A stretch of 16,159 nt of DNA from CAHJXF01 sp038240015 (GTDB taxonomy: Bacteria > Pseudomonadota > Gammaproteobacteria > Burkholderiales > Burkholderiaceae_D): NCBI GenBank assembly GCA_038240015.1, contig JBBSEF010000065.1:1-16159 (forward strand). Direction: 5' to 3'. A program made the position numbers and the translations under genes. The notes beneath the pieces are model-generated. The model saw only the letters and a program-made list of their open reading frames with translations, searched no databases and was not told the DNA's origin. Below, piece after piece: positions 7,401-14,640 of the stretch; position 1 is the first letter of the stretch; every line of letters starts with the position of its first letter.

Positions 7401-7997
7401 CGCGCCGCCTTGCACGACGGCCCCGGCGGGCAGATGCTGCTCCGCAAGCCGGGTCATGTGCGCTTCGAGCAGGTCCTCGAAATCCGCGGGAGACGCGAAG
7501 TTGTGGAACGCGGCCTTGAGGCTTCCGTCGGCATCGTTGCGAAACCACTTCGCAACGAAGCCTTCCATCGCTTGCTTCTGTCGGACCGCATCTTCGAGCG
7601 ACTTCAGGTCGCTGGTCTCGGTCGTCGCCGCGGTCTTGCGATAGACCAGCAGGCGCGGCTTTCCGAATCGCTTGAATCCGGCGACGGCGTCCTCGAACTC
7701 GAACTCGGTGCCCGACGCGTAGGCGCTGCCGTCTTCGCGCCGAATGTGGGACGGCAGGGCGGTGCCCAGACGCGACCACAGAATCACGATCGTGACATCG
7801 GTGTGGCTCGGACTTGCCAACTGTTCCTGAAAAGACGCCGTGGCCACCAGCGGCGCATTCTCCCAGAACACCGCCTCCAGATGCAGAAGCTCGCCGAACT
7901 GCGAATCGAGCCGGCCGATGACCCGTCGCGCGATGACCCGTTCCTCGGCAACGTCACCGGGCGACGAGATGAACACGCGCAATGTGCGAAGCGCCAT
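4482..7997 (-). CDS. DUF4062-like / nSTAND1 NTPase / TM / TPR sensor protein
   Basis: 1171 residues. Residues 5-120 form a DUF4062-type, TIR-like N-terminal domain (RVFISSPGDVAEER, VILWSRLGTALP, SGTEFEFEDA). Residues 205-600 are an nSTAND1 NTPase: the SPFRGLEVFE...VFFGR entry motif, a P-loop SMSGGGKSSL (Lys257; the usual first Gly is Ser251), Walker B LALVADQLEEAF (361-371), VIATMRSDAY (399-408), and the winged-helix motif LAHEALLEFWPRLKSW (591-606). A single membrane helix lies at about 678-698. Next comes QRTTDFMVALFADANP, a junction also seen in bacterial Ser/Thr kinases with TPR tails, then about ten TPRs to the end. STAND proteins of this plan bind a trigger through their repeats and oligomerise; many act in phage defence or signalling. 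That role is inference here. The ATG has a weak upstream GGAAAC. The TPR third is visibly lower in GC than the rest. Confidence 0.88.
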   Translation of the reverse strand: MALRTLRVFISSPGDVAEERVIARRVIGRLDSQFGELLHLEAVFWENAPLVATASFQEQLASPSHTDVTIVILWSRLGTALPSHIRREDGSAYASGTEFEFEDAVAGFKRFGKPRLLVYRKTAATTETSDLKSLEDAVRQKQAMEGFVAKWFRNDADGSLKAAFHNFASPADFEDLLEAHMTRLAEQHLPAGAVVQGGAPTWRGSSPFRGLEVFEPQHSPVFFGRTAAVASVLAKLRMQAQAHKAFVLIVSMSGGGKSSLVRAGVLPLMLQPDVVGTATIWRHAVMRPSDDRGHPTRALVRALLLATMIDANEESDLDIVESAIELERPLDLARRICGRLDAIAAIALGQSPDDASECHLALVADQLEEAFSDERIAERDRDSFFAAIDALARSGKVWVIATMRSDAYPRISEQHLLVALKEGEGQFDLLPPNLREIGQIIRFPAAAAGLRFEVRASTAERLDDVIRDAAAKNPGALPLLQFLLEELYKRRNKEDVLTFRAYEELGGVEGALAQRAEAVLASVSERAQQSLPSVLRELVTFGGDDESKPLRRVASRDAFQSKDARELVDALIEARLLVSTLDADGESAISLAHEALLEFWPRLKSWRDEDRELLLVHARLTSATRSWEKNARSADLLLSRGKPLSEAKALVSAGVHLTAPESALLVASERRARRFAQLRAGAIIGLGVLAVLAAGAAYKANVESGRAQVQATTAQRTTDFMVALFADANPDQNQGEKLTVREVLDRGIAQIDTELKSENDVRANLLRAMGRAYTGIGSYPKATEVLENALAQSEATGNRQSIIASKSALAWTHLVAGEYSKAATLYRAVLTDIRSIDRNDEADVARALSGLAESLSEQNEAKEAEGLFREAIALDLKVFGQQHAETARNYDALGRLMFGAARYEEAEVLFKESLAIRKNLYGPHHSDVATSLNNLGSLEFQLGHYALAQTAWLEALPIYRTVYGSNHRLVATALNNLGRVELLSRELTLAQEHLTEALRIERQALAAGHEELIPPLNSLAMVRIAQGNPRLAQPLLDEALTIARNRSHWMTNQVLGNEAEVAAALGHLEKAKIYLDEARSGLRQQYGEKLSTTDSWRNAVLDLSEGAYLIERDDPREAKRILENALPILQNRFGTHSLHVDRALTLLADASAQLGERKLADAYRDRLRASR

Positions 7998-8122
7998 GGA
8001 GTTTCCAATGTTCGAACAGCGTGGTCTTGCAAACTTCGCTCAATCAAGCCAGAGGCGGTTCAACAAAAAGAGGCAATACACTAGCGTCCCGACCTTTGCA
8101 ATGACCGAGCGAAAAGCGCCTT
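7998..8122. promoter_or_regulatory. Divergent promoter region between the STAND gene and folE
   Basis: These 125 bp separate the start codons of two genes transcribed away from each other, so both promoters must lie here or inside the genes. The stretch around 8059-8085 is AT-richer than its surroundings and contains TTCAAC and TACACT, but only 12 bp apart, which is too close for a standard sigma70 promoter. I see no clear operator or riboswitch. Confidence 0.4.
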
Positions 8123-8839
8123 ATGCCAGTCCAGGACGAATCCAAACCGAAACCGCATCGACGCCCTTCGAAATCCGTATCGATGCAAATCCGGCATCGC
8201 CTTCACAAGGCCGGACGTCGCGCGAACGCCAACGACAATATTGCCGACTTCATCGAGAACGCGGAGGAGCTGAACGCACTCGAGGACGAAGTCGCGCAGC
8301 ACATGCAGGCGCTGCTCGAAGCGCTGGTGATCGATACTGATCAGGATCACAACACGCGCGGCACGGCGCGCAGGGTAGCGCGCATGTTCCTCCACGAAGT
8401 GTTCAAGGGCCGCTACCTGCAGAGGCCCGCGCTCACCGAGTTTCCGAACGCCGAATCGCTCAACGAACTGATGATCGTCGGGCCGATCGCGGTGCGCAGC
8501 GCCTGTTCACATCACTTCGTGCCCATCATCGGCAAGCTGTGGATCGGCGTGCTGCCGAACCAATCGTCCAATCTCATCGGCCTGTCAAAGTTTTCGCGTA
8601 TCGCCGACTGGGTCATGAGCCGCCCGCAGATCCAGGAAGAGGCGGTCGTGCAGCTCGCCGATCTGCTCGAAGAGGCGATGCGCCCGGACGGCATCGCGAT
8701 CGTGCTCGAGGCCGATCACCTGTGCACGCAATGGCGCGGCGTCAAGGACAGTTCGCACATGACCAACAGCGTCATGCGCGGCACGTTTCTGAGCAATGCC
8801 CAGTCCCGCATGGAGTTTCTTGCGCTGATCAGGAAATGA
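8123..8839 (+). CDS. folE: GTP cyclohydrolase I
   Basis: 238 residues. The enzyme converts GTP to 7,8-dihydroneopterin triphosphate, the first step of tetrahydrofolate and pterin synthesis, in the cytoplasm. The zinc and catalytic residues of the type I enzyme are present: Cys128, His130 and His131 in SACSHHFVPIIG, His199 and Cys201 in ADHLCTQWRGVKD, Gln171 and Glu172 in RPQIQEEAV, and Arg205. GLSKFSRIADW is the family GLSK motif. It belongs to a divergent subgroup: the usual CEHH is CSHH, and IGVLPN replaces IGYIP. About 40 extra basic and polar residues precede the catalytic domain. An internal ATG at 8183 would trim the first 20. It is divergent from the STAND gene and 44 bp upstream of the carboxylase operon, to which it has no obvious metabolic link. 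Confidence 0.9.
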   Translation: MPVQDESKPKPHRRPSKSVSMQIRHRLHKAGRRANANDNIADFIENAEELNALEDEVAQHMQALLEALVIDTDQDHNTRGTARRVARMFLHEVFKGRYLQRPALTEFPNAESLNELMIVGPIAVRSACSHHFVPIIGKLWIGVLPNQSSNLIGLSKFSRIADWVMSRPQIQEEAVVQLADLLEEAMRPDGIAIVLEADHLCTQWRGVKDSSHMTNSVMRGTFLSNAQSRMEFLALIRK

Positions 8840-8883
8840 ATCCTTCGATCTGACTTGACCCGGAAAATAAAGAATGCACGCCC

Positions 8884-10479
8884 ATGGCCGCCATCACGAG
8901 TCGCATCGATAGCACCGCGTCTGATTTCGTGGAGAACGCGCGTCACTTCGACGCACTGATCGCCGCGTTGCGCGACCGGCAACGCGATGTCGTTTCAGGC
9001 GGCCGCGATGCGCATATCGAGCGTCATCGCCAGCGCGGCAAGTTGCTCGCACGCGAGCGCATCGATTTCCTGACCGACGATCACAGCGCGTTCCTCGAGC
9101 TGTCGCCACTTGCGGCGTGGGGCCAATACGACGGCGAGGTTCCTTCCGCGGGCATCGTCACCGGCATCGGCATGGTCTGCGGCGTGCCGTGCATGATCAT
9201 CGCCAACGACGCGACCGTGAAGGGCGGCTCCTTCTTTCACGAGACAGTGAAGAAGCACGTACGCGCGCAGGAGATCGCCGAAGAGCATCGTCTGCCGTGC
9301 ATCTATCTGGTCGATTGCGGCGGCGCGTTCCTTCCCGAGCAGGATCGCGTGTTTCCCGATAAGGATCACTTCGGCAATACCTTCTATCGCCAGTGCCGCA
9401 TGTCGCAAAGCGGACTGCCGCAGATCTCGGCGGTGTTCGGCGGTTGCACCGCCGGCGGTGCATACATTCCCGCGCTGTCGGACGAAGTCGTGATGGTTCG
9501 CGGCAACGCGCGCATCCACCTGGGCGGACCTTCGATCGTCAAGGTCGCGATCAACGAAGAGGTCGATGGCGAGACGCTGGGCGGTGCGGACATGCACAGC
9601 CGCCTCTCGGGCGTGTCCGACTATCTCGCCGAGAACGAGCACGAGGCGCTTGCGAGACTGCGCGAAATCGTCGGGAAGTTTCCCGCGCCTTCATCGCTCG
9701 CCCCGCCACGAGCCGCCGTTGCTCCGCGATACGACCCGATTGAAATCAACGGCATCGTCAGTCGCGACCCGAAGCTGCCGTACGACGCGCGCGAGATCAT
9801 CGCTCGTCTGGTGGACGACAGCGACTTCCACGAATTCAAACCGCTGTGGGGCGAGACGATGGTATGCGGCTTCGCATTCATTCACGGCTACTCGGTTGGC
9901 ATCCTGGCCAACAACGGCGCACTGTTTTCCGAATCGTCATTGAAGGCGGCCCACTTCATCGAGCTTGCGAACCAGCGCGACATCCCGCTCTTGTTCCTGC
10001 AGAACATCTCGGGCTTCATGGTGGGAAGCGTTGCCGAGCGCGGCGGGATCGCCAAGCACAGCGCGAAGATGGTCTATGCGCAGGCCAACGCGCGCGTGCC
10101 GCGCTTCACGGTGATCGTCGGCGGGTCTTATGGCGCGGGCAATTACGGCATGTGCGGGCGAGGCTTTCATCCGCGCTTTCTTTTCGCGTGGCCGAACGCG
10201 CGAATCGCGACGATGAGTGCGGACATCGCGGCGAACGTGATGCTCGAACTCGGACGCGCCAGCCTCAAGGGTGGCGACGACCCGGACAAGCTGGCCGATA
10301 CCGAACGTCGCGTGCGCGAGCAATACGCGCGTCAAAGCGATCCGTACTACGCGACTTCGCGACTGTGGGACGACGGCTTGATCGAACCCGCGCAGACCCG
10401 CGACGTGATCGGACTCGGACTCGCGCTGGCCGCTCGCGCGTCATTGCCCGCTTCCTCCAGCCCGGTCTATCGTATGTGA
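8884..10479 (+). CDS. Acyl-CoA carboxylase, carboxyltransferase (beta) subunit, methylcrotonyl/geranyl-CoA type
   Basis: 531 residues, the usual length for MCC/GCC beta subunits. The subunit moves carboxyl from biotin to the gamma carbon of 3-methylcrotonyl-CoA or a longer homologue such as geranyl-CoA. Two crotonase-fold halves are visible. The first contains DCGGAFLPEQDRVFPDKDHF and GGCTAGGAYIPALSDE; the second contains LFLQNISGFMVG, GGSYGAGNYGMCGRGFHPRF and WPNARIATMSADIAANVM. VFGGCTAGG and MSADIAANVM differ from the common VMGSCTAGG and MGGEQAA of leucine-pathway LiuB, so this may be a paralogue with another substrate. It is the first gene of a four-gene operon: hydratase 10 bp downstream, then the biotin carboxylase subunit and an acyl-CoA dehydrogenase. 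LiuB and AtuC both fit; I give no symbol. The ribosome binding site before the ATG is weak. Confidence 0.88.
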   Translation: MAAITSRIDSTASDFVENARHFDALIAALRDRQRDVVSGGRDAHIERHRQRGKLLARERIDFLTDDHSAFLELSPLAAWGQYDGEVPSAGIVTGIGMVCGVPCMIIANDATVKGGSFFHETVKKHVRAQEIAEEHRLPCIYLVDCGGAFLPEQDRVFPDKDHFGNTFYRQCRMSQSGLPQISAVFGGCTAGGAYIPALSDEVVMVRGNARIHLGGPSIVKVAINEEVDGETLGGADMHSRLSGVSDYLAENEHEALARLREIVGKFPAPSSLAPPRAAVAPRYDPIEINGIVSRDPKLPYDAREIIARLVDDSDFHEFKPLWGETMVCGFAFIHGYSVGILANNGALFSESSLKAAHFIELANQRDIPLLFLQNISGFMVGSVAERGGIAKHSAKMVYAQANARVPRFTVIVGGSYGAGNYGMCGRGFHPRFLFAWPNARIATMSADIAANVMLELGRASLKGGDDPDKLADTERRVREQYARQSDPYYATSRLWDDGLIEPAQTRDVIGLGLALAARASLPASSSPVYRM

Positions 10480-10489
10480 GCGCGCCATC

Positions 10490-11299
10490 ATGAATTCGCA
10501 GACTTACGAAACTCTCAAGCTCGACGTGGATGATCGCGGCATTGCGCGGCTCGCGCTCGCGCGGCCGCAAGCGCACAACGCGCTCAACGCGCGGCTGATC
10601 GCCGACCTGCAACACGCGGTCGATACGCTTGCCGCCGGTGGCAAAAAGGGAAGCGATGTTCGTGCGGTCGTGTTGACGGGCGAGGGCGAGAGCTTTTGCG
10701 CAGGCGGCGATCTGCGCTGGATGCAAGACAACATGAAGAAGACGCGCGCCGAGCGTCTGACTGAAAGCGCCGCGCTTGCAACCATGCTGCGCGCGATGAA
10801 CGAGCTGCCGATGCCGGTAATCGGCCGCATCAACGGCCCCGCGTATGGCGGCGGCGTCGGCATGATCTCGGTATGCGACATCGCCATCGGTGTCGAGAGC
10901 GCGAAGTTCGCGCTCACCGAAGTGAGCCTCGGCCTGTTGCCCGCCAACATCGCGCCCTACGTGGTCGCGCGCATCGGCGCGGCCCATGCGCGACGTACGA
11001 TGCTCACGGCGCGACGCATCACCGCGCTCGAGGCGAAAGCCTTCGGACTTCTCGATGAAGTGGTGAGCGGCGACGACCTCGACGCCGCCGTCGAGCGGGA
11101 AGTGGTGGACCTGCTCAAGTGCGCACCCGGCGCGGTTGCGGCCACGAAGAAGCTGATCGCATTCGTCGACTCGCACGATCTGTCGACCAGCATGGGATAC
11201 ACCGCCGACCGCCTCGCCGATGCCTGGGACAGTGACGAAGGACAAGACGGCGTTGCATGCTTCTTCGAGAAACGCACACCCTCCTGGAAGAAGAAGTAA
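10490..11299 (+). CDS. Enoyl-CoA hydratase, methylglutaconyl-CoA hydratase type
   Basis: 269 residues of the crotonase family. The oxyanion-hole segments are ESFCAGGDLRWMQ and GPAYGGGVGMISVCDIAI, and the catalytic-Glu segment is LTEVSLGLLPANIAPYVV. The LLPANIAPYVV form is typical of bacterial LiuC/AtuE-like methylglutaconyl-CoA hydratases, which hydrate the carboxylase product to HMG-CoA or its isoprenoid homologue. Where animal AUH and classical hydratases have the first catalytic Glu, this protein has Gly (GGGVGM). As far as I recall, LiuC-type proteins share this. The gene lies between the two carboxylase subunits, as in liuB-liuC-liuD. Its end is 5 bp before the next start, so translation is probably coupled. 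Confidence 0.88.
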   Translation: MNSQTYETLKLDVDDRGIARLALARPQAHNALNARLIADLQHAVDTLAAGGKKGSDVRAVVLTGEGESFCAGGDLRWMQDNMKKTRAERLTESAALATMLRAMNELPMPVIGRINGPAYGGGVGMISVCDIAIGVESAKFALTEVSLGLLPANIAPYVVARIGAAHARRTMLTARRITALEAKAFGLLDEVVSGDDLDAAVEREVVDLLKCAPGAVAATKKLIAFVDSHDLSTSMGYTADRLADAWDSDEGQDGVACFFEKRTPSWKKK

Positions 11300-11304
11300 G
11301 ACCC

Positions 11305-13341
11305 GTGTTCAAGACCCTCCTGATCGCCAACCGCGGCGAGATCGCGGTGCGCATCATCAAGGGATGCCGACGGCTCGGCGTGCGTACGGTCGCCGTTTAT
11401 TCGGAAGTGGATCGCCACGCGATCCACGTCGCGCTCGCCGACGCTGCGTGCCTGATCGGTCCGGCGGACGCTGCTCATAGTTATCTCGATGTCGAAGCCA
11501 TCATCGCCGCAGCGCGACGCCATGGAGCGGAAGCCCTACATCCCGGCTACGGCTTCCTTTCCGAGAGTCTTGCCCTCATCACCGCATGCGAGCGCGAGGG
11601 CATCGTCTTCGTCGGACCCTCGCGTGAAGCGATCCGGCTGATGGGCTCGAAGATCGAAGCCAAGCGCATCGCCGCTGCGGCGGGCGTGCCGGTCGTGCCG
11701 GGGTACGGCGGTGACGACCAGACCGACGCGACACTTGCAGCGGCGGCCGAAACCGTCGGCTATCCGGTGCTCATCAAGGCGTCGGCTGGTGGGGGAGGCA
11801 AGGGCATGCGCGTCGTGCATGACGCGGGCGAATTCGCGGCTTGTCTCGACGTCGTCCGGCGTGAAGCGCGGGCGGCATTCGGCGACGACCAAGTATTGCT
11901 CGAACGCTATATACGCGAACCGCGTCATCTCGAAGTGCAGGTGCTGGGTGATCGCCACGGCCGTCTGCTTCATCTGTTCGAGCGTGAATGCTCGATCCAG
12001 CGCAACAACCAGAAGGTTATCGAGGAAGCGCCGGCTGCGCATCTCGACGCGGCGGACCGCCGCGCGTTGCACGCGTATGCGCTGGCCGTCGCCTCAGCGG
12101 TCGGCTACGACTCCGCAGGGACCGTCGAATTCATTCACGACAGCGAGAGCGGCGAGATCTTTTTTCTGGAGATGAATACGCGTCTGCAGGTCGAGCATCC
12201 GGTGACCGAGATGATCACGGGTATCGACCTGGTCGAATGGCAGTTGCGCGTGGCCGCGGGCGTTGCGCTGCCGTTCACCCAAGACGACATCGCGTGCGAC
12301 GGATGGGCCATCGAGGCACGTGTTTGCGCGGAGAATCCCGCCAAGGGTTTTCGGCCCGAGACCGGCAATGTGCTCATCTACCGAGAACCATCGGGACATG
12401 GAGTTCGCGTCGACTCCGGCATCGCGGCGGGAAGCGAGGTCACGCCGCACTACGACTCGCTGCTCGCGAAGGTGATCGTCCACGCGCTCGATCGCGTCAC
12501 CTGCGCTCGCCGCCTGGGTACGGCACTCGACGACTTCGTTGTGCTCGGCGTCGGAACCAATCTCACCTTGCTCGCCGACATCGTCCGCAAGCCTGAATTC
12601 GAGGAGCCGCTCTCGACGCGCTTTCTCGAGCGCGTTTTTCCCGGCGGCTGGACCCTGTCGACGGACGATGATGAAATCGAAACGGCGGCTGCGGCGATCA
12701 CTTGCGTTGTTGCGATCGAGGCTGTCGTCGGCAACGCGGCTTCACCGTGGCAATCGCTGGGCGCATGGCGCGTACTCGATAGCGCCGGCCACGTCGGCGC
12801 AACTGCGGTGCTGCTCGAAGACGAGGGCGGCAACGCGCGTCGTATGCTGGTGTCCCGCGTGGCCGGCGAGCACGGACCGTTTCGCGTGGCGGGTTTCGGC
12901 CCCGAGAAGATGGTGCATGCCCACGCGAGGGAAGACGACGAGCTGTTTTTCGAGATCGATCTCGGGAACGATACCGCGGCCACGCGGCGCTATCGCGTGG
13001 CTCTCGAACGAGATCGCGTTGCGCTCGCCGGAGGCGGACGTCATCGCGCATGGCGTCGCGGGTCGCGCTGGACCGAAGCGCTGGCTGGCGCCGCCGGAGT
13101 CGCGCGAAAGGGAACCGGCATCGTCGCACCGATGCCTGGCGCGGTCATCGCGGTCAATGCCTCAGCGGATGCGCGCGTCGAAGTGGGCGACGTGTTGGTT
13201 CTTCTCGAGGCGATGAAACTGATTCAAAGCCTGATTGCGCCTGTGGCCGGAAAGGTTCAAGCCGTGCATTGCCGGGTGGGCGACACGGTCAAGGGCGGCG
13301 ACATCCTGATCGATATCGAAGCAGACGAGAAGGACGCATGA
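11305..13341 (+). CDS. Acyl-CoA carboxylase, biotin carboxylase/biotin carrier (alpha) subunit
   Basis: 678 residues. It carboxylates its own biotin using ATP and bicarbonate, then hands the carboxyl to the beta subunit encoded two genes upstream. The biotin carboxylase part is at 1-450: LLIANRGEIAVRI, the glycine loop KASAGGGGKGMRVV (158-171), ERECSIQRNNQKVIEEAPA (227-244) and EMNTRLQVEHPVTEM (289-303). A linker of about 150 residues follows, then a biotinyl domain at about 600-672 with the acceptor Lys638 in LEAMKLIQSL. The usual sequence is AMKM; here Leu follows the lysine. I chose the GTG at 11305 because the product then starts VFKTLLIANRGE, as the family does. An ATG at 11257 would add 16 atypical residues inside the hydratase gene. 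The end overlaps the next start by 4 bp (ATGA). Confidence 0.9.
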   Translation: MFKTLLIANRGEIAVRIIKGCRRLGVRTVAVYSEVDRHAIHVALADAACLIGPADAAHSYLDVEAIIAAARRHGAEALHPGYGFLSESLALITACEREGIVFVGPSREAIRLMGSKIEAKRIAAAAGVPVVPGYGGDDQTDATLAAAAETVGYPVLIKASAGGGGKGMRVVHDAGEFAACLDVVRREARAAFGDDQVLLERYIREPRHLEVQVLGDRHGRLLHLFERECSIQRNNQKVIEEAPAAHLDAADRRALHAYALAVASAVGYDSAGTVEFIHDSESGEIFFLEMNTRLQVEHPVTEMITGIDLVEWQLRVAAGVALPFTQDDIACDGWAIEARVCAENPAKGFRPETGNVLIYREPSGHGVRVDSGIAAGSEVTPHYDSLLAKVIVHALDRVTCARRLGTALDDFVVLGVGTNLTLLADIVRKPEFEEPLSTRFLERVFPGGWTLSTDDDEIETAAAAITCVVAIEAVVGNAASPWQSLGAWRVLDSAGHVGATAVLLEDEGGNARRMLVSRVAGEHGPFRVAGFGPEKMVHAHAREDDELFFEIDLGNDTAATRRYRVALERDRVALAGGGRHRAWRRGSRWTEALAGAAGVARKGTGIVAPMPGAVIAVNASADARVEVGDVLVLLEAMKLIQSLIAPVAGKVQAVHCRVGDTVKGGDILIDIEADEKDA

Positions 13342-14477
13342 ACGAAGCCATCTATTTCACCGAAGACCATCGGATGTTCCGCGACAACTTGCGTCGCTTC
13401 ATCGAGACCGAGGTGATGCCGCACGCCGAACCTTGGGAAGAGACCGGCAAGGTGCCGCGCGACGTGCTGAAGAAACTGGGCGCGCTCGGCTATCTGGGCA
13501 TCCGCTATCCGGAGCAGTACGGCGGCGCCGGACTCGACACCGTGTACAGCGCGATCCTCGCCGAGGAACTGGGACGTTCGACCTTCGGCGGCTTCGCGGT
13601 GACGGTGCTGGTCCATACCGACATGGCCTCACCGCATCTGGCGAACTTCGGCAACGCCGAGCAGTTGGCGCGCTACCTGCCGGCGGTCATCAAGGGCGAT
13701 CAGATCACGGCGGTCGCAGTGACCGAGCCGGACGCGGGCTCGGACGTGGCCGGCATCCGCACGCGTGCCGAGCGGCATGGCGACTCATACGTGCTCAACG
13801 GCAGCAAGATGTTCATCACCAACGGCGTTCACGGCGATCTGTATTTCGTTGCCACAAAAACCGATCCTCATGCGAAGCGCGGCATTTCGATGTTCATCGT
13901 CGAGAAAGACACGCCCGGCTTCACCGTCGGACGCGCGTTGAAGAAGATGGGCTGGTTGTGCTCGGACACGGCCGAACTCGTCTTCGAGAACTGCCGCATC
14001 CCCGCCGCGAACTTGCTCGGTGAAGAAGGCAAGGGCTTCTATTCGATCATGCGCAACTTCCAGAACGAGCGCATCGTGCTCGGCGCGCAAGCGATGGGTG
14101 AGGCCGAGAAAGCGCTCGAGCTGACGGTCGCCTACACCAAAGAGCGTCAGGCCTTCGGCGCCGCGCTATGGAACAAGCAGGCGATCCGGCAACGGCTCGC
14201 GATATTGTCGGCCAAGGTCGCGGCGGCGCGGCAACTGGTCTATCACGCGGCATGGCTGGATGCGCAAGGAGGCAACTGCGTGAAGGAAGTCTCGATGGTC
14301 AAGGCCTTGTGCGGCGAGCTCGTCAACGATGTGACGTACGCATGCCAGCAGTTCCATGGCGGCTTCGGCTACATCCGTGAATCGGCGATCGAGCGCATGG
14401 TGCGCGACGCGCGCATCCAGTCGATCGGCGGCGGCGCGACCGAGGTGATGTTGGAAGAGATCGCCAAGCGGATGTAG
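13338..14477 (+). CDS. Acyl-CoA dehydrogenase (isovaleryl / long-chain / citronellyl type)
   Basis: 379 residues, full length for the family. It oxidises an acyl-CoA to the 2-enoyl-CoA with FAD, passing electrons to ETF. Family segments are AVTEPDAGSDVAGIRT (127-142), GSKMFITNG (155-163) and YTKERQAFG (266-274). The C-terminal Glu of short- and medium-chain enzymes (YEGT) is replaced by IGGGATEVM. A Glu lies instead in NFQNERIVLGAQAMG (Glu244), the catalytic position of isovaleryl- and long-chain acyl-CoA dehydrogenases. The N-terminus is not especially like LiuA, so citronellyl-CoA (AtuD) or another branched acyl-CoA is possible. The start ATG overlaps the stop of the biotin carboxylase gene and has AGAAGGA at 13328-13334. 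It is the last gene of the operon and would supply the enoyl-CoA that the carboxylase uses. Confidence 0.88.
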   Translation: MNEAIYFTEDHRMFRDNLRRFIETEVMPHAEPWEETGKVPRDVLKKLGALGYLGIRYPEQYGGAGLDTVYSAILAEELGRSTFGGFAVTVLVHTDMASPHLANFGNAEQLARYLPAVIKGDQITAVAVTEPDAGSDVAGIRTRAERHGDSYVLNGSKMFITNGVHGDLYFVATKTDPHAKRGISMFIVEKDTPGFTVGRALKKMGWLCSDTAELVFENCRIPAANLLGEEGKGFYSIMRNFQNERIVLGAQAMGEAEKALELTVAYTKERQAFGAALWNKQAIRQRLAILSAKVAAARQLVYHAAWLDAQGGNCVKEVSMVKALCGELVNDVTYACQQFHGGFGYIRESAIERMVRDARIQSIGGGATEVMLEEIAKRM

Positions 14478-14588
14478 TTGAACCCGGGAGTCGTTGCTTT
14501 CTTTGTCGAGATTCTGTCGCGCGATGCACCGCCCTATCTCGCTGCGGTGACGATAGGCGAGTTGCGACGTGGAATGGCTATCGCGCAT
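14478..14588 (+). pseudogene. Fragment of a VapC/FitB-type PIN-domain toxin
   Basis: Directly after the dehydrogenase stop, in the same frame, 37 codons read NPGVVAFFVEI followed by APPYLAAVTIGELRRGMAIA. This matches the internal part of FitB/VapC PIN toxins, where sVvTlGELrrGi carries a conserved acidic metal ligand (here Glu28 counted from the TTG at 14478). The N-terminal LLDTNV part with the first catalytic Asp, and everything after about residue 37, are missing, and no antitoxin gene is next to it. I read it as the remnant of a lost toxin-antitoxin module. Whether it is translated is unknown; the upstream TAG and a TTG abut. Confidence 0.55.
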
Positions 14589-14626
14589 TCGTCTCCGCCG
14601 ACGTATCCTTGCACGCTCATCGTCGT

Positions 14627-14632
14627 TCGGAG
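14627..14632 (+). promoter_or_regulatory. Strong ribosome binding site GGAGGA
   Basis: GGAGGA lies eight bases before the ATG at 14641. It decides the start of the small membrane protein against an in-frame ATG at 14569, which has no such site and would add a basic, non-hydrophobic leader of 24 residues. Confidence 0.7.
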
Positions 14633-14640
14633 GACATGCC

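Noticed and set aside
5796..8084. Long plus-strand frames (5796-6851 and 6900-8084) opposite the STAND gene
   Set aside because: They are mirror images of a clear domain-bearing gene in GC-rich DNA; the products are Arg-rich with no recognisable domain and no ribosome binding site.
8995..11245. Minus-strand frames of 215 and 326 codons inside the carboxylase and hydratase genes
   Set aside because: Both overlap strongly conserved enzymes on the other strand and show no family motif.
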